Below are positions 33,088 through 41,412 of a stretch of 64,000 nt of DNA, one piece after another. Source of the stretch: Polyangium mundeleinium. GTDB taxonomy: Bacteria; Myxococcota_A; Polyangia; Polyangiales; Polyangiaceae. Both the position numbers and the translations under genes were made by a program. The notes beneath the pieces are model-generated. The model did not search any database, was not told the origin of the DNA, and saw nothing but the letters and a program-made list of their open reading frames with translations. Within the stretch, counting starts at the first letter, position 1. Every line of letters begins with the position of its first letter. The stretch lies in NCBI RefSeq assembly GCF_028369105.1, contig NZ_JAQNDO010000001.1, positions 7,782,501 to 7,846,500 of the forward strand, in the 5' to 3' direction.

Positions 33088-35796
33088 ATGCCTCTGCCTT
33101 CTGCCCGAGAGCACGCCGCACGTCGCGTCGGCAGAACGCTCCGGGACAAGTACCGCATCGAGCGTGTGCTTGGGGTGGGTGGCATGGCGACGGTGTATCT
33201 CGCGGTGCATCGCAACGGGCACCGGGTTGCCGTCAAGATCCTTCACCCGGAGCTTTCTGCCAGCGTTACCCAGCGCGACCGCTTTGTCCGTGAGGGGTAC
33301 GTTGCGAACTCGATCGAGCACCCGGGTGCGGTGCGCGTCCTTGATGATGACGTCTCGGATGACGGCTGCCCGTTCCTCGTGATGGAGCTGCTCGAGGGCG
33401 AGACCCTCGACCAGCGCCGCAGACGTGCTGGCGGCAAGATTGCTTGCCGCGAGGTCCTCGTCATCGGCCATGCGCTCTGTGATGCGCTTGCGGCTGCTCA
33501 TGACAAGGGCATCGTGCATCGCGACATCAAGCCGGAGAACGTGTTCATCACGTCGGACGGCGCCTTGAAGATCCTCGACTTCGGCATCGCGCGTGTCGCC
33601 GACGAGGAAGGCGGGCCCGGCGGCGTCGCTGGCACCCCTGCGTACATGCCGCCTGAGCAGGCCCTTGGGGATCGGGGCGCCATCGACGCGCGCACCGACC
33701 TTTGGGCTGCGGGCGCGACGATGTTCACGCTCCTCACGGGCAGGCTCGTGCATGACGCGAGCCGCGCGACCGAGCTCCTCGCGAGCACGGCGACCAAGCC
33801 TGCGCCGCGCCTCGTCGACGTCGCGCCCGATGCCCCGCGCGACGTCGCCCGCGTCATTGACCAGGCCCTCGCTTACTCGCGCCACGACAGGTTCGAGGAT
33901 GCGCGCGAGATGCGGGATGCGATTGGCTCTGCCCACATCGCGGTCTTCGGCGAGCCCCTCTCCGTCGTCCCTCGCCACAGCGGCAGCGCCCTCGCTTTTG
34001 CGCCTTCGTCGTCGGGGCGCATCTCGCTCCAGCCTGCTTCGGGGCGTGTTGTTGCCTCGCGGCCGCGGGCAGAGCTCGTCGAGACTGTGCTCGACGTGCC
34101 CCCTGGACACGAAGGCACGCCGCGCCCGCCCTCGCTTGCGCCGGCGGCTGCGCCTGTGGACGGCGCGCCGCAGAACACGGTGAGCGAGCCTCTCTCGTCG
34201 AGTCCGACCGAGGAGCACCCTTCCCGGGCGCGCGCCCTGCTCATGATGTCGGCGGGCCTCGGCATGCTCGCCACCCTGCTCGTCCTCTTCGTGGCGCGGG
34301 CGAGCCGCACCGCGCCGACCGACGTCCCGCCGCCCCCGCCGACGCCGCGGAACACGTGCGTGACGAACGCCGACTGCACGGCCCCGGGGGATGACAGGCA
34401 CGCCATCTGCCGCAAGGATCGCGGCGCCTGCGTCACGCTCGAGACCGATCAATGCCGCGTCCTCGCCGACGCGGGTGACATCCAGAACGACGGCACGATC
34501 TGGATCGGCGCGATGTACCCGCACGACGAGAAAAAGGGCACGACGTACGGCCGGCAAGCCGCGCGCGCCGTGGACCTCGCCCGCCGCGATTTTGCGAGCC
34601 TCACCGGCGGCCTGCCACCCGTGAGTGGTGCGGGGAAACCACGCCCGATCGGGATCGTCCTCTGCGACGACACCGAGGCGGCCGAGCGCGCGGCGTCCCA
34701 CCTCGTCGACGACGTTGGTGTCCCCGCGGTCCTCGGCTTTGCGCGCAGCAAGGAGGTCCTCGACCTCGCGCGAGCGTACTTCTTGCCGAAGGGCGTGCTC
34801 GCGCTCGCCTCGAACACCGCCTCGATGCTCACGGACATCGCGCATGCGCCGGACGATCCGCGCCTCGTCTTGCGCGTGACCACGAGCGCGACCATGTCGA
34901 CGGGCGCGAAGGCCGCGTTCCTCGAGAACGTGCTCGAACCGGAGATCCGCAAGCGCCCCGGGCTCCGACCAGGCGAACCGCTGCGCGTGGCCATCGTCCG
35001 CGTGGACAATGCCTCCGGCATGAGCCACGCGGACCAGCTCGTCTCGGTGTTGCGCTGGAACGGCAAGAGCGCCGCCGAGAACGGCGACGATCTGCGCCAG
35101 TTCGTGGTGAAGGACGAGCTCGCCGGTGCGCAGACCGATGAAGCGGTCGCGCCCTTGATCACGTCGATCGGCGCCTTCGCGCCGCACGTCGTCTTCGAGG
35201 CCGGCGCGGGCGCGCAGTTCCTCGTCGAGCTCGAACGGCGCTGGCCGAAGAACCGCCTCTTCCGGCCGCATTACGTCATGTCGGGCTCGCTCGCGTCCGA
35301 CGACTTCTTCAAGCTCGTCTCCGAGCGCCCCGACGCCTCGCGCCGGCTGCTCAGCATCGACGCCGCGGTGAACCCCGCGCTTGCGAAGTTCGTCGTGCAC
35401 CACAACGAGATCTTCCCGGACAAGGTCACCCCGTACGACTCGACGAGCGCCCCGTACGACGCGTTTTACGCCGTCGCGTACGCTGCGCTCGCGCTCGGCG
35501 ACGAGCCGATCACGGGCCGCGGGCTCGCGCGCGCCGTGCGCCGCCTCGTGCCCCCGGGCGAGCCGGTCGAGGTCGGCCAGGGCGGGATCTACTCGGCGAT
35601 CAAGGTCCTGCGCGGCGGTAAAAATATCGACCTCGCGGGCTCGCAGACCTCGCTCGACTTCAACCCGGAGACCGGCGACGCCACGGTCGATTTCGCCGTG
35701 TATTGCCTCGATCCGAAGCGCCGCGTCGCGGCCGAATCGGGCCTCGTCTACCGCGCGAAGACCGGCAAGCTCGAAGGCGCGATGCGCTGTCCCTGA
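33088..35796 (+). CDS. Ser/Thr protein kinase fused to a periplasmic-binding-protein-like sensor
   Basis: A 902-residue transmembrane kinase. Residues 20-285 are a Hanks-type kinase: LGVGGMATVYLAV loop, Lys50, HRDIKPEN at 144-151, DFG at 164-166 and a PPE activation-segment end. A Pro/Ser/Ala linker leads to a transmembrane helix at ~383-403. A short Cys-containing piece (CVTNADC, CRKDRGAC) follows. From ~455 to 885 comes a type 1 periplasmic-binding fold (IWIGAMYPHDEKKG, PIGIVLCDDTEAAERAASHL, APYDAFYAVAYAALAL) like Leu/Ile/Val-binding receptors. Ligand binding outside may control the cytoplasmic kinase. It leads a run of co-directional genes. Confidence 0.92.
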   Translation: MPLPSAREHAARRVGRTLRDKYRIERVLGVGGMATVYLAVHRNGHRVAVKILHPELSASVTQRDRFVREGYVANSIEHPGAVRVLDDDVSDDGCPFLVMELLEGETLDQRRRRAGGKIACREVLVIGHALCDALAAAHDKGIVHRDIKPENVFITSDGALKILDFGIARVADEEGGPGGVAGTPAYMPPEQALGDRGAIDARTDLWAAGATMFTLLTGRLVHDASRATELLASTATKPAPRLVDVAPDAPRDVARVIDQALAYSRHDRFEDAREMRDAIGSAHIAVFGEPLSVVPRHSGSALAFAPSSSGRISLQPASGRVVASRPRAELVETVLDVPPGHEGTPRPPSLAPAAAPVDGAPQNTVSEPLSSSPTEEHPSRARALLMMSAGLGMLATLLVLFVARASRTAPTDVPPPPPTPRNTCVTNADCTAPGDDRHAICRKDRGACVTLETDQCRVLADAGDIQNDGTIWIGAMYPHDEKKGTTYGRQAARAVDLARRDFASLTGGLPPVSGAGKPRPIGIVLCDDTEAAERAASHLVDDVGVPAVLGFARSKEVLDLARAYFLPKGVLALASNTASMLTDIAHAPDDPRLVLRVTTSATMSTGAKAAFLENVLEPEIRKRPGLRPGEPLRVAIVRVDNASGMSHADQLVSVLRWNGKSAAENGDDLRQFVVKDELAGAQTDEAVAPLITSIGAFAPHVVFEAGAGAQFLVELERRWPKNRLFRPHYVMSGSLASDDFFKLVSERPDASRRLLSIDAAVNPALAKFVVHHNEIFPDKVTPYDSTSAPYDAFYAVAYAALALGDEPITGRGLARAVRRLVPPGEPVEVGQGGIYSAIKVLRGGKNIDLAGSQTSLDFNPETGDATVDFAVYCLDPKRRVAAESGLVYRAKTGKLEGAMRCP

Positions 35797-35859
35797 CGGA
35801 TGCGGCAAGCCGTTGCGCGTGCGGGCCGAGTGCGGATACCGTGCGGATCCCCCCGCGCC

Positions 35860-37524
35860 ATGCGAACGCCCGCCGCCCTCCTCGCCTCGGTCCCTTCGGC
35901 CCTCGCCCTCACGCTCGCGCTCTTTACGGGCGACGCGCACGCGCAAACGGAGGCGTGGTCGGATCCGGATCCGAAGGGCCAGGGGACGCGGTATGCGCTC
36001 GACAAGTTCGGCTTCCGCGCCGGCGCCGAGTACCGCGCGAACCTGCTCTACGTGAACCCGATCGCGCTGAACAGCGAGTCGAACCGGCGCGTGAGCTGGA
36101 TCGAGCACCGCCTGCGCCTCGACGTCGGCGTCGACTACCTCGACAAGGTGCGCCTCTACGCCTCGGCCGACATGCTCGACGGCGTGCTCTGGGGCGACAA
36201 CGGCACGCTCGCCTCCGGCCCCAAGCCGAACTTCGGGACGAACATCAACGCGCGCAGCCCCAACGTCACCACGCCCTGCGTGGGCCTGCGCGGCACCGAC
36301 CCTTTGAACGCCGAAGACTACGGCTACACGCTCTGCTCGCAGGAGCAGATCCGGTTCCGCAAGGCCTACGGCGACGTCGTGCTCCCGATCGGCCTGCTCC
36401 GCGTGGGCCGCCAGTCCGCGAACAGCGGCACCGGCATCCAGGCCGCGGACGGCGATGGACGGCCGAACCGCTTCGGCTTCAGCCGCCAGGGCAACCTCGT
36501 CGACCGTGTCCTCTTCGCGACGAAGCCCCTCGAAGCCTTCAAGCCCAAGGAAGAGCGCGACACCTCGGAGAACCGCGGGCTCATCCTCGCCCTCGCCTAC
36601 GATCGCTGGGTCACCGACAGCGTGCAGCTCTTCGCCGACGACGTGCAGCAGTTCGACGTGGCCGTGCGTTTCCTCGCGCCGAAGCTCGGCCCCGCCCGCG
36701 ACCTCTTCCTCGGCACGTACTACGTGCATCGCTGGGACGACGCGAACAGCTCCAGCATCAACAGCTTCGGCCTGAAGGCGATGTCCCGCTTCGGCGACTT
36801 CCACATCACCGCCGAGGCCGCGATGAACGTCGGATCGACCCGCGAGATCGCCCAGGCGAACAGTTACATCTCGAACGATCCCGTCGTCGATCAGCGCATC
36901 CTGCAAGGCGGCGCGCGTGCCGTCGTGCGCTACGACCGGCCCCTTTACACCGCGTACCTCGAGTTCGATTACGCCTCGGGTGACGCCGATCCGAACAACC
37001 GCACGCCGCTCACGCAGTTCGTCTTCGCCGAGGACGCGAACGTGGGCCTCTTGCTCTTCGAGCACGTCGTCGCGTTCCAGACCGCGCGCGTCGCGGCCGC
37101 GGGCACCGAGCTCTTGAACCGCCTCGGCGCCCCGAGTTTTCCCTCGGACTCGGTCTACAACCGCGGCGCCTTCACGAACGCGCTCGCGCTCTTCCCGCAG
37201 TTCGACATCCGCCCCGTCCGCGGCCTCACGCTGCGCGGCGGCGTGCTCTTCGCGTTCGCGGCCTCGCCCGTCGTCGATCCGGTCAACTCGCTCCTCGCCC
37301 GCGACGGCCTCACGATCGAGGACGACCTCGTGAACTTCGCCGGCGGCAAGCCCGGTCGTTACTGGGGCACCGAGCTCGACGGGCGCATCTCCTACCGCTA
37401 CCTCGATCACTTCCTCTTCGACCTCGAGGGCGCGGTGCTCTTCCCTGGCGACGCTCTGCGAAACGAGGACGGCTACGCCGTGCGCAGCGTCCTCGTCCAG
37501 GGCCGCACCACGTTTTTCTTCTAG
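35860..37524 (+). CDS. Predicted outer-membrane beta-barrel protein
   Basis: A 554-residue secreted protein with signal peptide cleaved after DAHA (about residue 27). The body alternates short strands with polar turns (FRAGAEYRANLLYVNPIALN, VSWIEHRLRLDVGVDYLDKV, RLYASADML) and ends in RTTFFF. A C-terminal Phe is the usual insertion signal of outer-membrane barrels. I cannot name a family. ATG 35860 starts a good signal peptide. It lies 63 bases after the kinase gene and 18 before a lipoprotein gene, so the three are probably co-transcribed. Confidence 0.7.
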   Translation: MRTPAALLASVPSALALTLALFTGDAHAQTEAWSDPDPKGQGTRYALDKFGFRAGAEYRANLLYVNPIALNSESNRRVSWIEHRLRLDVGVDYLDKVRLYASADMLDGVLWGDNGTLASGPKPNFGTNINARSPNVTTPCVGLRGTDPLNAEDYGYTLCSQEQIRFRKAYGDVVLPIGLLRVGRQSANSGTGIQAADGDGRPNRFGFSRQGNLVDRVLFATKPLEAFKPKEERDTSENRGLILALAYDRWVTDSVQLFADDVQQFDVAVRFLAPKLGPARDLFLGTYYVHRWDDANSSSINSFGLKAMSRFGDFHITAEAAMNVGSTREIAQANSYISNDPVVDQRILQGGARAVVRYDRPLYTAYLEFDYASGDADPNNRTPLTQFVFAEDANVGLLLFEHVVAFQTARVAAAGTELLNRLGAPSFPSDSVYNRGAFTNALALFPQFDIRPVRGLTLRGGVLFAFAASPVVDPVNSLLARDGLTIEDDLVNFAGGKPGRYWGTELDGRISYRYLDHFLFDLEGAVLFPGDALRNEDGYAVRSVLVQGRTTFFF

Positions 37525-37542
37525 GTCTCGCGGAGCACGGAC

Positions 37543-38607
37543 ATGCGACGTCTTCCTCTCTCGCTCCTCTTGCTCTCCCTCGCGGCCCCGCTCGGCGCTG
37601 GCTGCGAGCTCTACGATGGCCCCCCGCAGCCGCGTATCGTCGGCGCCGAGGACGGCGTGCTCGAAGACGCGTCGGCGCCGATCGTCCTCGCCTTCTCCGA
37701 GCCCGTGGATCCCACGACGCTCCACGTCTCGATCATCCGCCTCGAGACCGACGTCGAGGGCAACCTCCTCGACGAGGACGACGATCCCGAGAGCACGCCC
37801 GACGAGTTCTTCTCGTTCACGACGAGCCTCACGTCGGGCGGCACGGCCGAGCTCGTGGACGGCAACGCGACGCTCGTGATCAAGCCGAGCGCGCCGCTGC
37901 CCGTGGGCCCGAAGCTCGCGCTCGTGATCGAGTCGGGCCTCGCGGATGTCGAGGGCCACGTCACGAAGACCCGCAAGCGCCTGCTCTTCGGCTACGCGTT
38001 CAAGCTCGAGTGCGACAAACCCTCGACGATCTTCCCGACGGGAAAGTACTTCCTGCTCGCGGACATCGAGAAGCCGCTGCAGACGCAGGTCCAGCTCTGG
38101 GCCGCGTTTTACGTCGATCCGGAGACGGGGCGCGTGCGCGGGCAGGCCACGAACGCCGATCGCGACAAGACCCAGGTTTGTCCGATGTCGTGCGCGACCG
38201 GCGAAGTCTGCCGGCTCCTGCCCGTGCCCCAGTGCGTCGCGCAATCCGAGCGCGCGGGCACGGTGGACGAGCACTCGGATTACGTGCCGTATGGCACGCC
38301 GCCGACCGGATACTCGTTCACGATCGAGGGCTGCGCCGTGGACCAGCCCGGCGGCAAGGTCGTGTTCGCCACGGCGCCGACGGACATCGTCGTGCAGATC
38401 CCGCCGGTGACGCTGCGCAACGTGACGCTCACGGCCGAGTTCGCCCCGGACGCGAACGGCGTGCTGCGCGGCACGGGCACGCTGGCGGCGGACACGGTGC
38501 TCCTCGGCACGACGACGAGCGGCAAGGGCGAAGGGAACATCGTCGGTCGGATCGTCGCTGCGGACGAGGCGCCGCCGGGCATCCCGGATCCGCCGCCGGC
38601 GCCGTAG
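37543..38607 (+). CDS. Ig-like-domain lipoprotein, unknown function
   Basis: A 354-residue lipoprotein: signal ends PLGAGC (Cys21). Residues ~30-145 look like a bacterial Ig-like (SbsA/Big_5) domain, with the motif DASAPIVLAFSEPVDPTTLH and PVGPKLALVIESGLADVEGH. The C-terminal half has two Cys pairs (CPMSCATGEVC, PQC) and a beta-rich region ending in a Pro-rich tail. It follows the barrel gene by 18 bases. A joint role in the outer membrane is likely but undefined. Confidence 0.72.
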   Translation: MRRLPLSLLLLSLAAPLGAGCELYDGPPQPRIVGAEDGVLEDASAPIVLAFSEPVDPTTLHVSIIRLETDVEGNLLDEDDDPESTPDEFFSFTTSLTSGGTAELVDGNATLVIKPSAPLPVGPKLALVIESGLADVEGHVTKTRKRLLFGYAFKLECDKPSTIFPTGKYFLLADIEKPLQTQVQLWAAFYVDPETGRVRGQATNADRDKTQVCPMSCATGEVCRLLPVPQCVAQSERAGTVDEHSDYVPYGTPPTGYSFTIEGCAVDQPGGKVVFATAPTDIVVQIPPVTLRNVTLTAEFAPDANGVLRGTGTLAADTVLLGTTTSGKGEGNIVGRIVAADEAPPGIPDPPPAP

Positions 38608-38685
38608 AGCATCGAACCGGACGGTGGCCGATTCGTGACACGGGAGCGGGCGGCTTCGCGGCGGAAATTTGGTAAAACCGAGACC

Positions 38686-39570
38686 ATGACCACGACGACC
38701 TTCGAAGCTCCCGAGGCACCGGCGAAACCGACGAGCGCGGCCGCGCTGCCGCCGATGAACCGCTGCATCGACATGCCGCGCTTCGAGCTCGGCGAGCGGC
38801 TGACGCCGGAGCAGATCGAGTTCCTCGACACGTTCGGGTTCATCCGCTTCAAGAGCTTCCTGCCGCGCGCCGAGGTCGCCAAGCTCGTCGAGGAGGTCGA
38901 GGCCATCGACGCGCGCCTCGTCGCCGAGGGGCGGACGGTCATCAACGGCGTGCCGCTCATCCTCGGCAAGCGAAAGGACGGCCGCGGCTTCGTGCAGCGC
39001 ATGTGCTTCTCGTCGACCTTCGGCGAGCGGCTCCACGCGTTCCTGCAGGATCCTCGCTTCAAGGCGATCCTGGAGATCGCGGGGCCCGGGTATCGGATCG
39101 GCGAGCGGGAGCGGGACGGGCTCGTCATCAACCATTACCGCCGCGAGGAGGGGTCGAGCTACAAGCGGCTCGGCTGGCATACGGACAGCCTGCGGGATCT
39201 CTTCTATTTCGAGATGCCGCGGCGGTACCTGAACGTCGGGTTTTACCTGGACGACTCGCCCATCGAGAAGGGCGGGGTGCGGCTGATTCCGTTCTCGCAC
39301 CAGCAGGGGCTCTGGCCGATGCTGACGCGGAAGGCGCATTTCATGGATACGGACGCGGATCCGGCCGAGTATGCGCTCGTGGCCGAGGCGGGGGATCTGA
39401 CGATCCACGACGGCCGCATCTGGCATCGGGTCGCGGAGGCGAGCGCGACGGGCGACGCGAGCCAGCGGCGCGTGATGTACGTGCCCCTGATGGAGGGGCC
39501 GGAGAAGCTGAAGGACGAGAACAGCCCGACGCCGGTGTACTTCCGGCTCCGGCGATTCGCGCGGTTCTGA
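38686..39570 (+). CDS. Phytanoyl-CoA dioxygenase (PhyH) family protein
   Basis: A 294-residue Fe(II)/2-oxoglutarate oxygenase. The facial triad is seen as H165-x-D167 (GWHTD) and distal His247 (GRIWHRVAEA), with Arg261 or Arg262 to bind 2-oxoglutarate. YRREEGSSYK before the triad and NVGFYLDDSPIEKGGVRLIP after it are typical of PhyH enzymes. Members hydroxylate lipids, ectoine or secondary metabolites, so the substrate is open. ATG 38686 is chosen as the first codon before the domain. The next gene starts 9 bases after its stop. Confidence 0.9.
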   Translation: MTTTTFEAPEAPAKPTSAAALPPMNRCIDMPRFELGERLTPEQIEFLDTFGFIRFKSFLPRAEVAKLVEEVEAIDARLVAEGRTVINGVPLILGKRKDGRGFVQRMCFSSTFGERLHAFLQDPRFKAILEIAGPGYRIGERERDGLVINHYRREEGSSYKRLGWHTDSLRDLFYFEMPRRYLNVGFYLDDSPIEKGGVRLIPFSHQQGLWPMLTRKAHFMDTDADPAEYALVAEAGDLTIHDGRIWHRVAEASATGDASQRRVMYVPLMEGPEKLKDENSPTPVYFRLRRFARF

Positions 39571-39578
39571 GGCAACAC

Positions 39579-40376
39579 GTGACGCCGCGACGCACGGATT
39601 CATCCCTGCAGCTCCTCGCACGCGCGGCAGGGAGCCCGGCGGCGCTCGCCGGGAAAATCGCACGTTTCGGCAGGATGCTGGCGGCGTACGGCAATGGGCG
39701 CGAGCTCGACGCGCGGCTCGCGCGCCTCCTTCGAGCGGGGATCCTCGACGCGGCGCCGACGCGGATCCAGCTCGTCGTGGGCTCGATCGACATGCTGCGG
39801 TTCTGGATCTCGCCCGCGTCGACCGAGTATTACCAGACCATCGGCATCGATTACACGTTCCACCAGATCCTGCGATTCCTCGAAGAGCCGGCCTCGCTCG
39901 CCGATCCCGTCGGGTTCTTCAGCACCCGGGACAACGTGATTGGCCACCTGATGCAGGTCGTGCACGCGAATCCGCGGTACGATCTGGAGCTGCTCACGAT
40001 GTGGGACGACGGGCTCGCCGAGCTCGAACGGCAGGTCGAATCGATGATCGCCGGGACACATCCGCGGGGCGAGGCGATCGCGGCCATCGTGGAGGAGCCC
40101 GAATACCACGCGCGGCTGCTCGCGTACGTGCGCGTCTTCCGCAAGGACCCGGCCGCGCCCCCTCCCCTGCGCGCGAACGTGGAAGGAAGCGCCCACTGGG
40201 AGGATCTCGAGCGCACGTTTGGCTCGCTCCGGACCTCGATGCGGTACTTCTGCAGGCTGCCGACGGATCCGATGTCGGCGGCGCGGCATCTCCTCACGGT
40301 GAAGGAATTCCCGCGGCACCTCGGGGAGCCAAATCCAAGCAAGGACGAGGGAGGGACCCTTTCATGCCCATCGTAG
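39579..40376 (+). CDS. Protein of unknown function in the PhyH-VOC operon
   Basis: A 265-residue, mostly helical soluble protein that I do not recognise. Segments such as SIDMLRFWISPASTEYYQTI, TFHQILRFLEEPASLADPVG and PRYDLELLTMWDDGLAELER are rich in aromatic and acidic residues. No membrane segment or signal is present. The start is a GTG at 39579, 8 bases after the PhyH stop, and the gene overlaps the next ATG by 13 bases. This tight coupling suggests the three products act together. Confidence 0.7.
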   Translation: MTPRRTDSSLQLLARAAGSPAALAGKIARFGRMLAAYGNGRELDARLARLLRAGILDAAPTRIQLVVGSIDMLRFWISPASTEYYQTIGIDYTFHQILRFLEEPASLADPVGFFSTRDNVIGHLMQVVHANPRYDLELLTMWDDGLAELERQVESMIAGTHPRGEAIAAIVEEPEYHARLLAYVRVFRKDPAAPPPLRANVEGSAHWEDLERTFGSLRTSMRYFCRLPTDPMSAARHLLTVKEFPRHLGEPNPSKDEGGTLSCPS

Positions 40377-40732
40377 CCATCGATCACGTGCAGCTCGCCA
40401 TGCCCGCGGGGCGCGAGGACGAGGCGCGCGTGTTTTACGGAAAGCTCCTCGGGCTCGCGGAGGTGCCGAAGCCGGCCGACATGGCCAAGCGCGGCGGCGC
40501 GTGGTTCGAGGCGGGCGCCGTGAAGATCCACCTCGGGGTGGAGGCCGAGTTTCACCCGGCGCGAAAGGCGCATCCAGGCCTGCGCGTGGAGGGGCTCGCC
40601 GCGCTCGTCGAGGGCTTGCGGGCCGCGGGCGTGACGGTGGCCGACGGGCAGCCGCTCGACGGCATCGCGCGGGTCTTCGTGGAGGATCCGTTCGGCAATC
40701 GCATCGAGCTTCTGGAGCACACGCCGGGCTGA
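40364..40732 (+). CDS. VOC family (glyoxalase/bleomycin-resistance-like) protein
   Basis: A 122-residue single-module VOC protein: AIDHVQLAMPAGREDEARVF at the start contains the first metal-ligand position (His8). VKIHLGVE and DPFGNRIELLE near the end give the others (final Glu in IELLE). Proteins of this size usually work as dimers. It is the last gene of the kinase-to-VOC run and stops 3 bases before the convergent cytochrome gene. Confidence 0.88.
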   Translation: MPIVAIDHVQLAMPAGREDEARVFYGKLLGLAEVPKPADMAKRGGAWFEAGAVKIHLGVEAEFHPARKAHPGLRVEGLAALVEGLRAAGVTVADGQPLDGIARVFVEDPFGNRIELLEHTPG

Positions 40733-40735
40733 CGT

Positions 40736-41305
40736 TCATTGCCCCGGGCCGGTGCACGCGCCCGGCTGCGCGGGCGGGATGGCGCGCAGGTATTCGTACA
40801 TGGCGAGGAGGTCCTCGTCGGCCATGATCCTGTAAAGGGCCCAGGGCATGATCTTGAGGATTCGCTCCGGGTTCTCGGGATCCTTCCCCGTGCGCATGAC
40901 CGACATGAATTGCTCGCGCGTGAGCCCGCCGGGCAAGCCCTTCGCGTCGGGCGCGAGGCTCGGCGCCTTGAGGTTCTGCCCGAAGGGCACGCCACCCGCG
41001 AGGTAATGCGCGGCGTCGAGGCGTCCGCGTCCGCCGGTGAACGGGGACTCGCCGGGTCGATACGTCGGGCAGCTATGACAATCGACGCACCCGGACGCGG
41101 CGTTGACGAAATAACTTCCGAGCCCGACGAGGGCCCGATCCGCGTTCTCCAGGTTCAGCGGCACGGGGGCGAATCGCAGCCCGATCACGACCCGCGGGTC
41201 GAGCGGCGCAGGCGCCTCTCCGGGGTCTCCGGTTCCCATCTCCTCGGAGGCGCAGGAGAGGAGGAGCCCCACGAATCCGAGCGTGATGAAATGCCGCCAT
41301 TGCAT
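40736..41305 (-). CDS. Monohaem cytochrome c lipoprotein
   Basis: A 189-residue lipoprotein (signal ends GLLLSC, Cys18) with one haem site CVDCH in SGCVDCHSCP. A later PWALYRIMADEDLLAMYEYL helix, with Met as the likely sixth ligand, matches class I cytochrome c. The ATG at 41305 begins the signal peptide. It is probably exported and linked to haem by the cytochrome c maturation system. It lies 107 bases downstream of a tetrahaem cytochrome gene on the same strand, and the pair may form an electron-transfer chain. Confidence 0.85.
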   Translation of the reverse strand: MQWRHFITLGFVGLLLSCASEEMGTGDPGEAPAPLDPRVVIGLRFAPVPLNLENADRALVGLGSYFVNAASGCVDCHSCPTYRPGESPFTGGRGRLDAAHYLAGGVPFGQNLKAPSLAPDAKGLPGGLTREQFMSVMRTGKDPENPERILKIMPWALYRIMADEDLLAMYEYLRAIPPAQPGACTGPGQ

Positions 41306-41412
41306 GGATGAACCCCTCCCCCGGAGCCCGCGGCTCCGCCTCGGCCCATGCAAGCGTGGCGCCCGTCCGTCCGTGCGCGGGGAGCACGAACGGCGGCCCC
41401 TGGAGTCGGGCG

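Noticed and set aside
32728-39663. A 2311-codon open frame on the minus strand
   Set aside because: It is antisense to six well-supported genes (kinase to PhyH), is made of low-complexity Arg/Glu/Ala sequence and matches no family. Long antisense frames are expected at this GC content.
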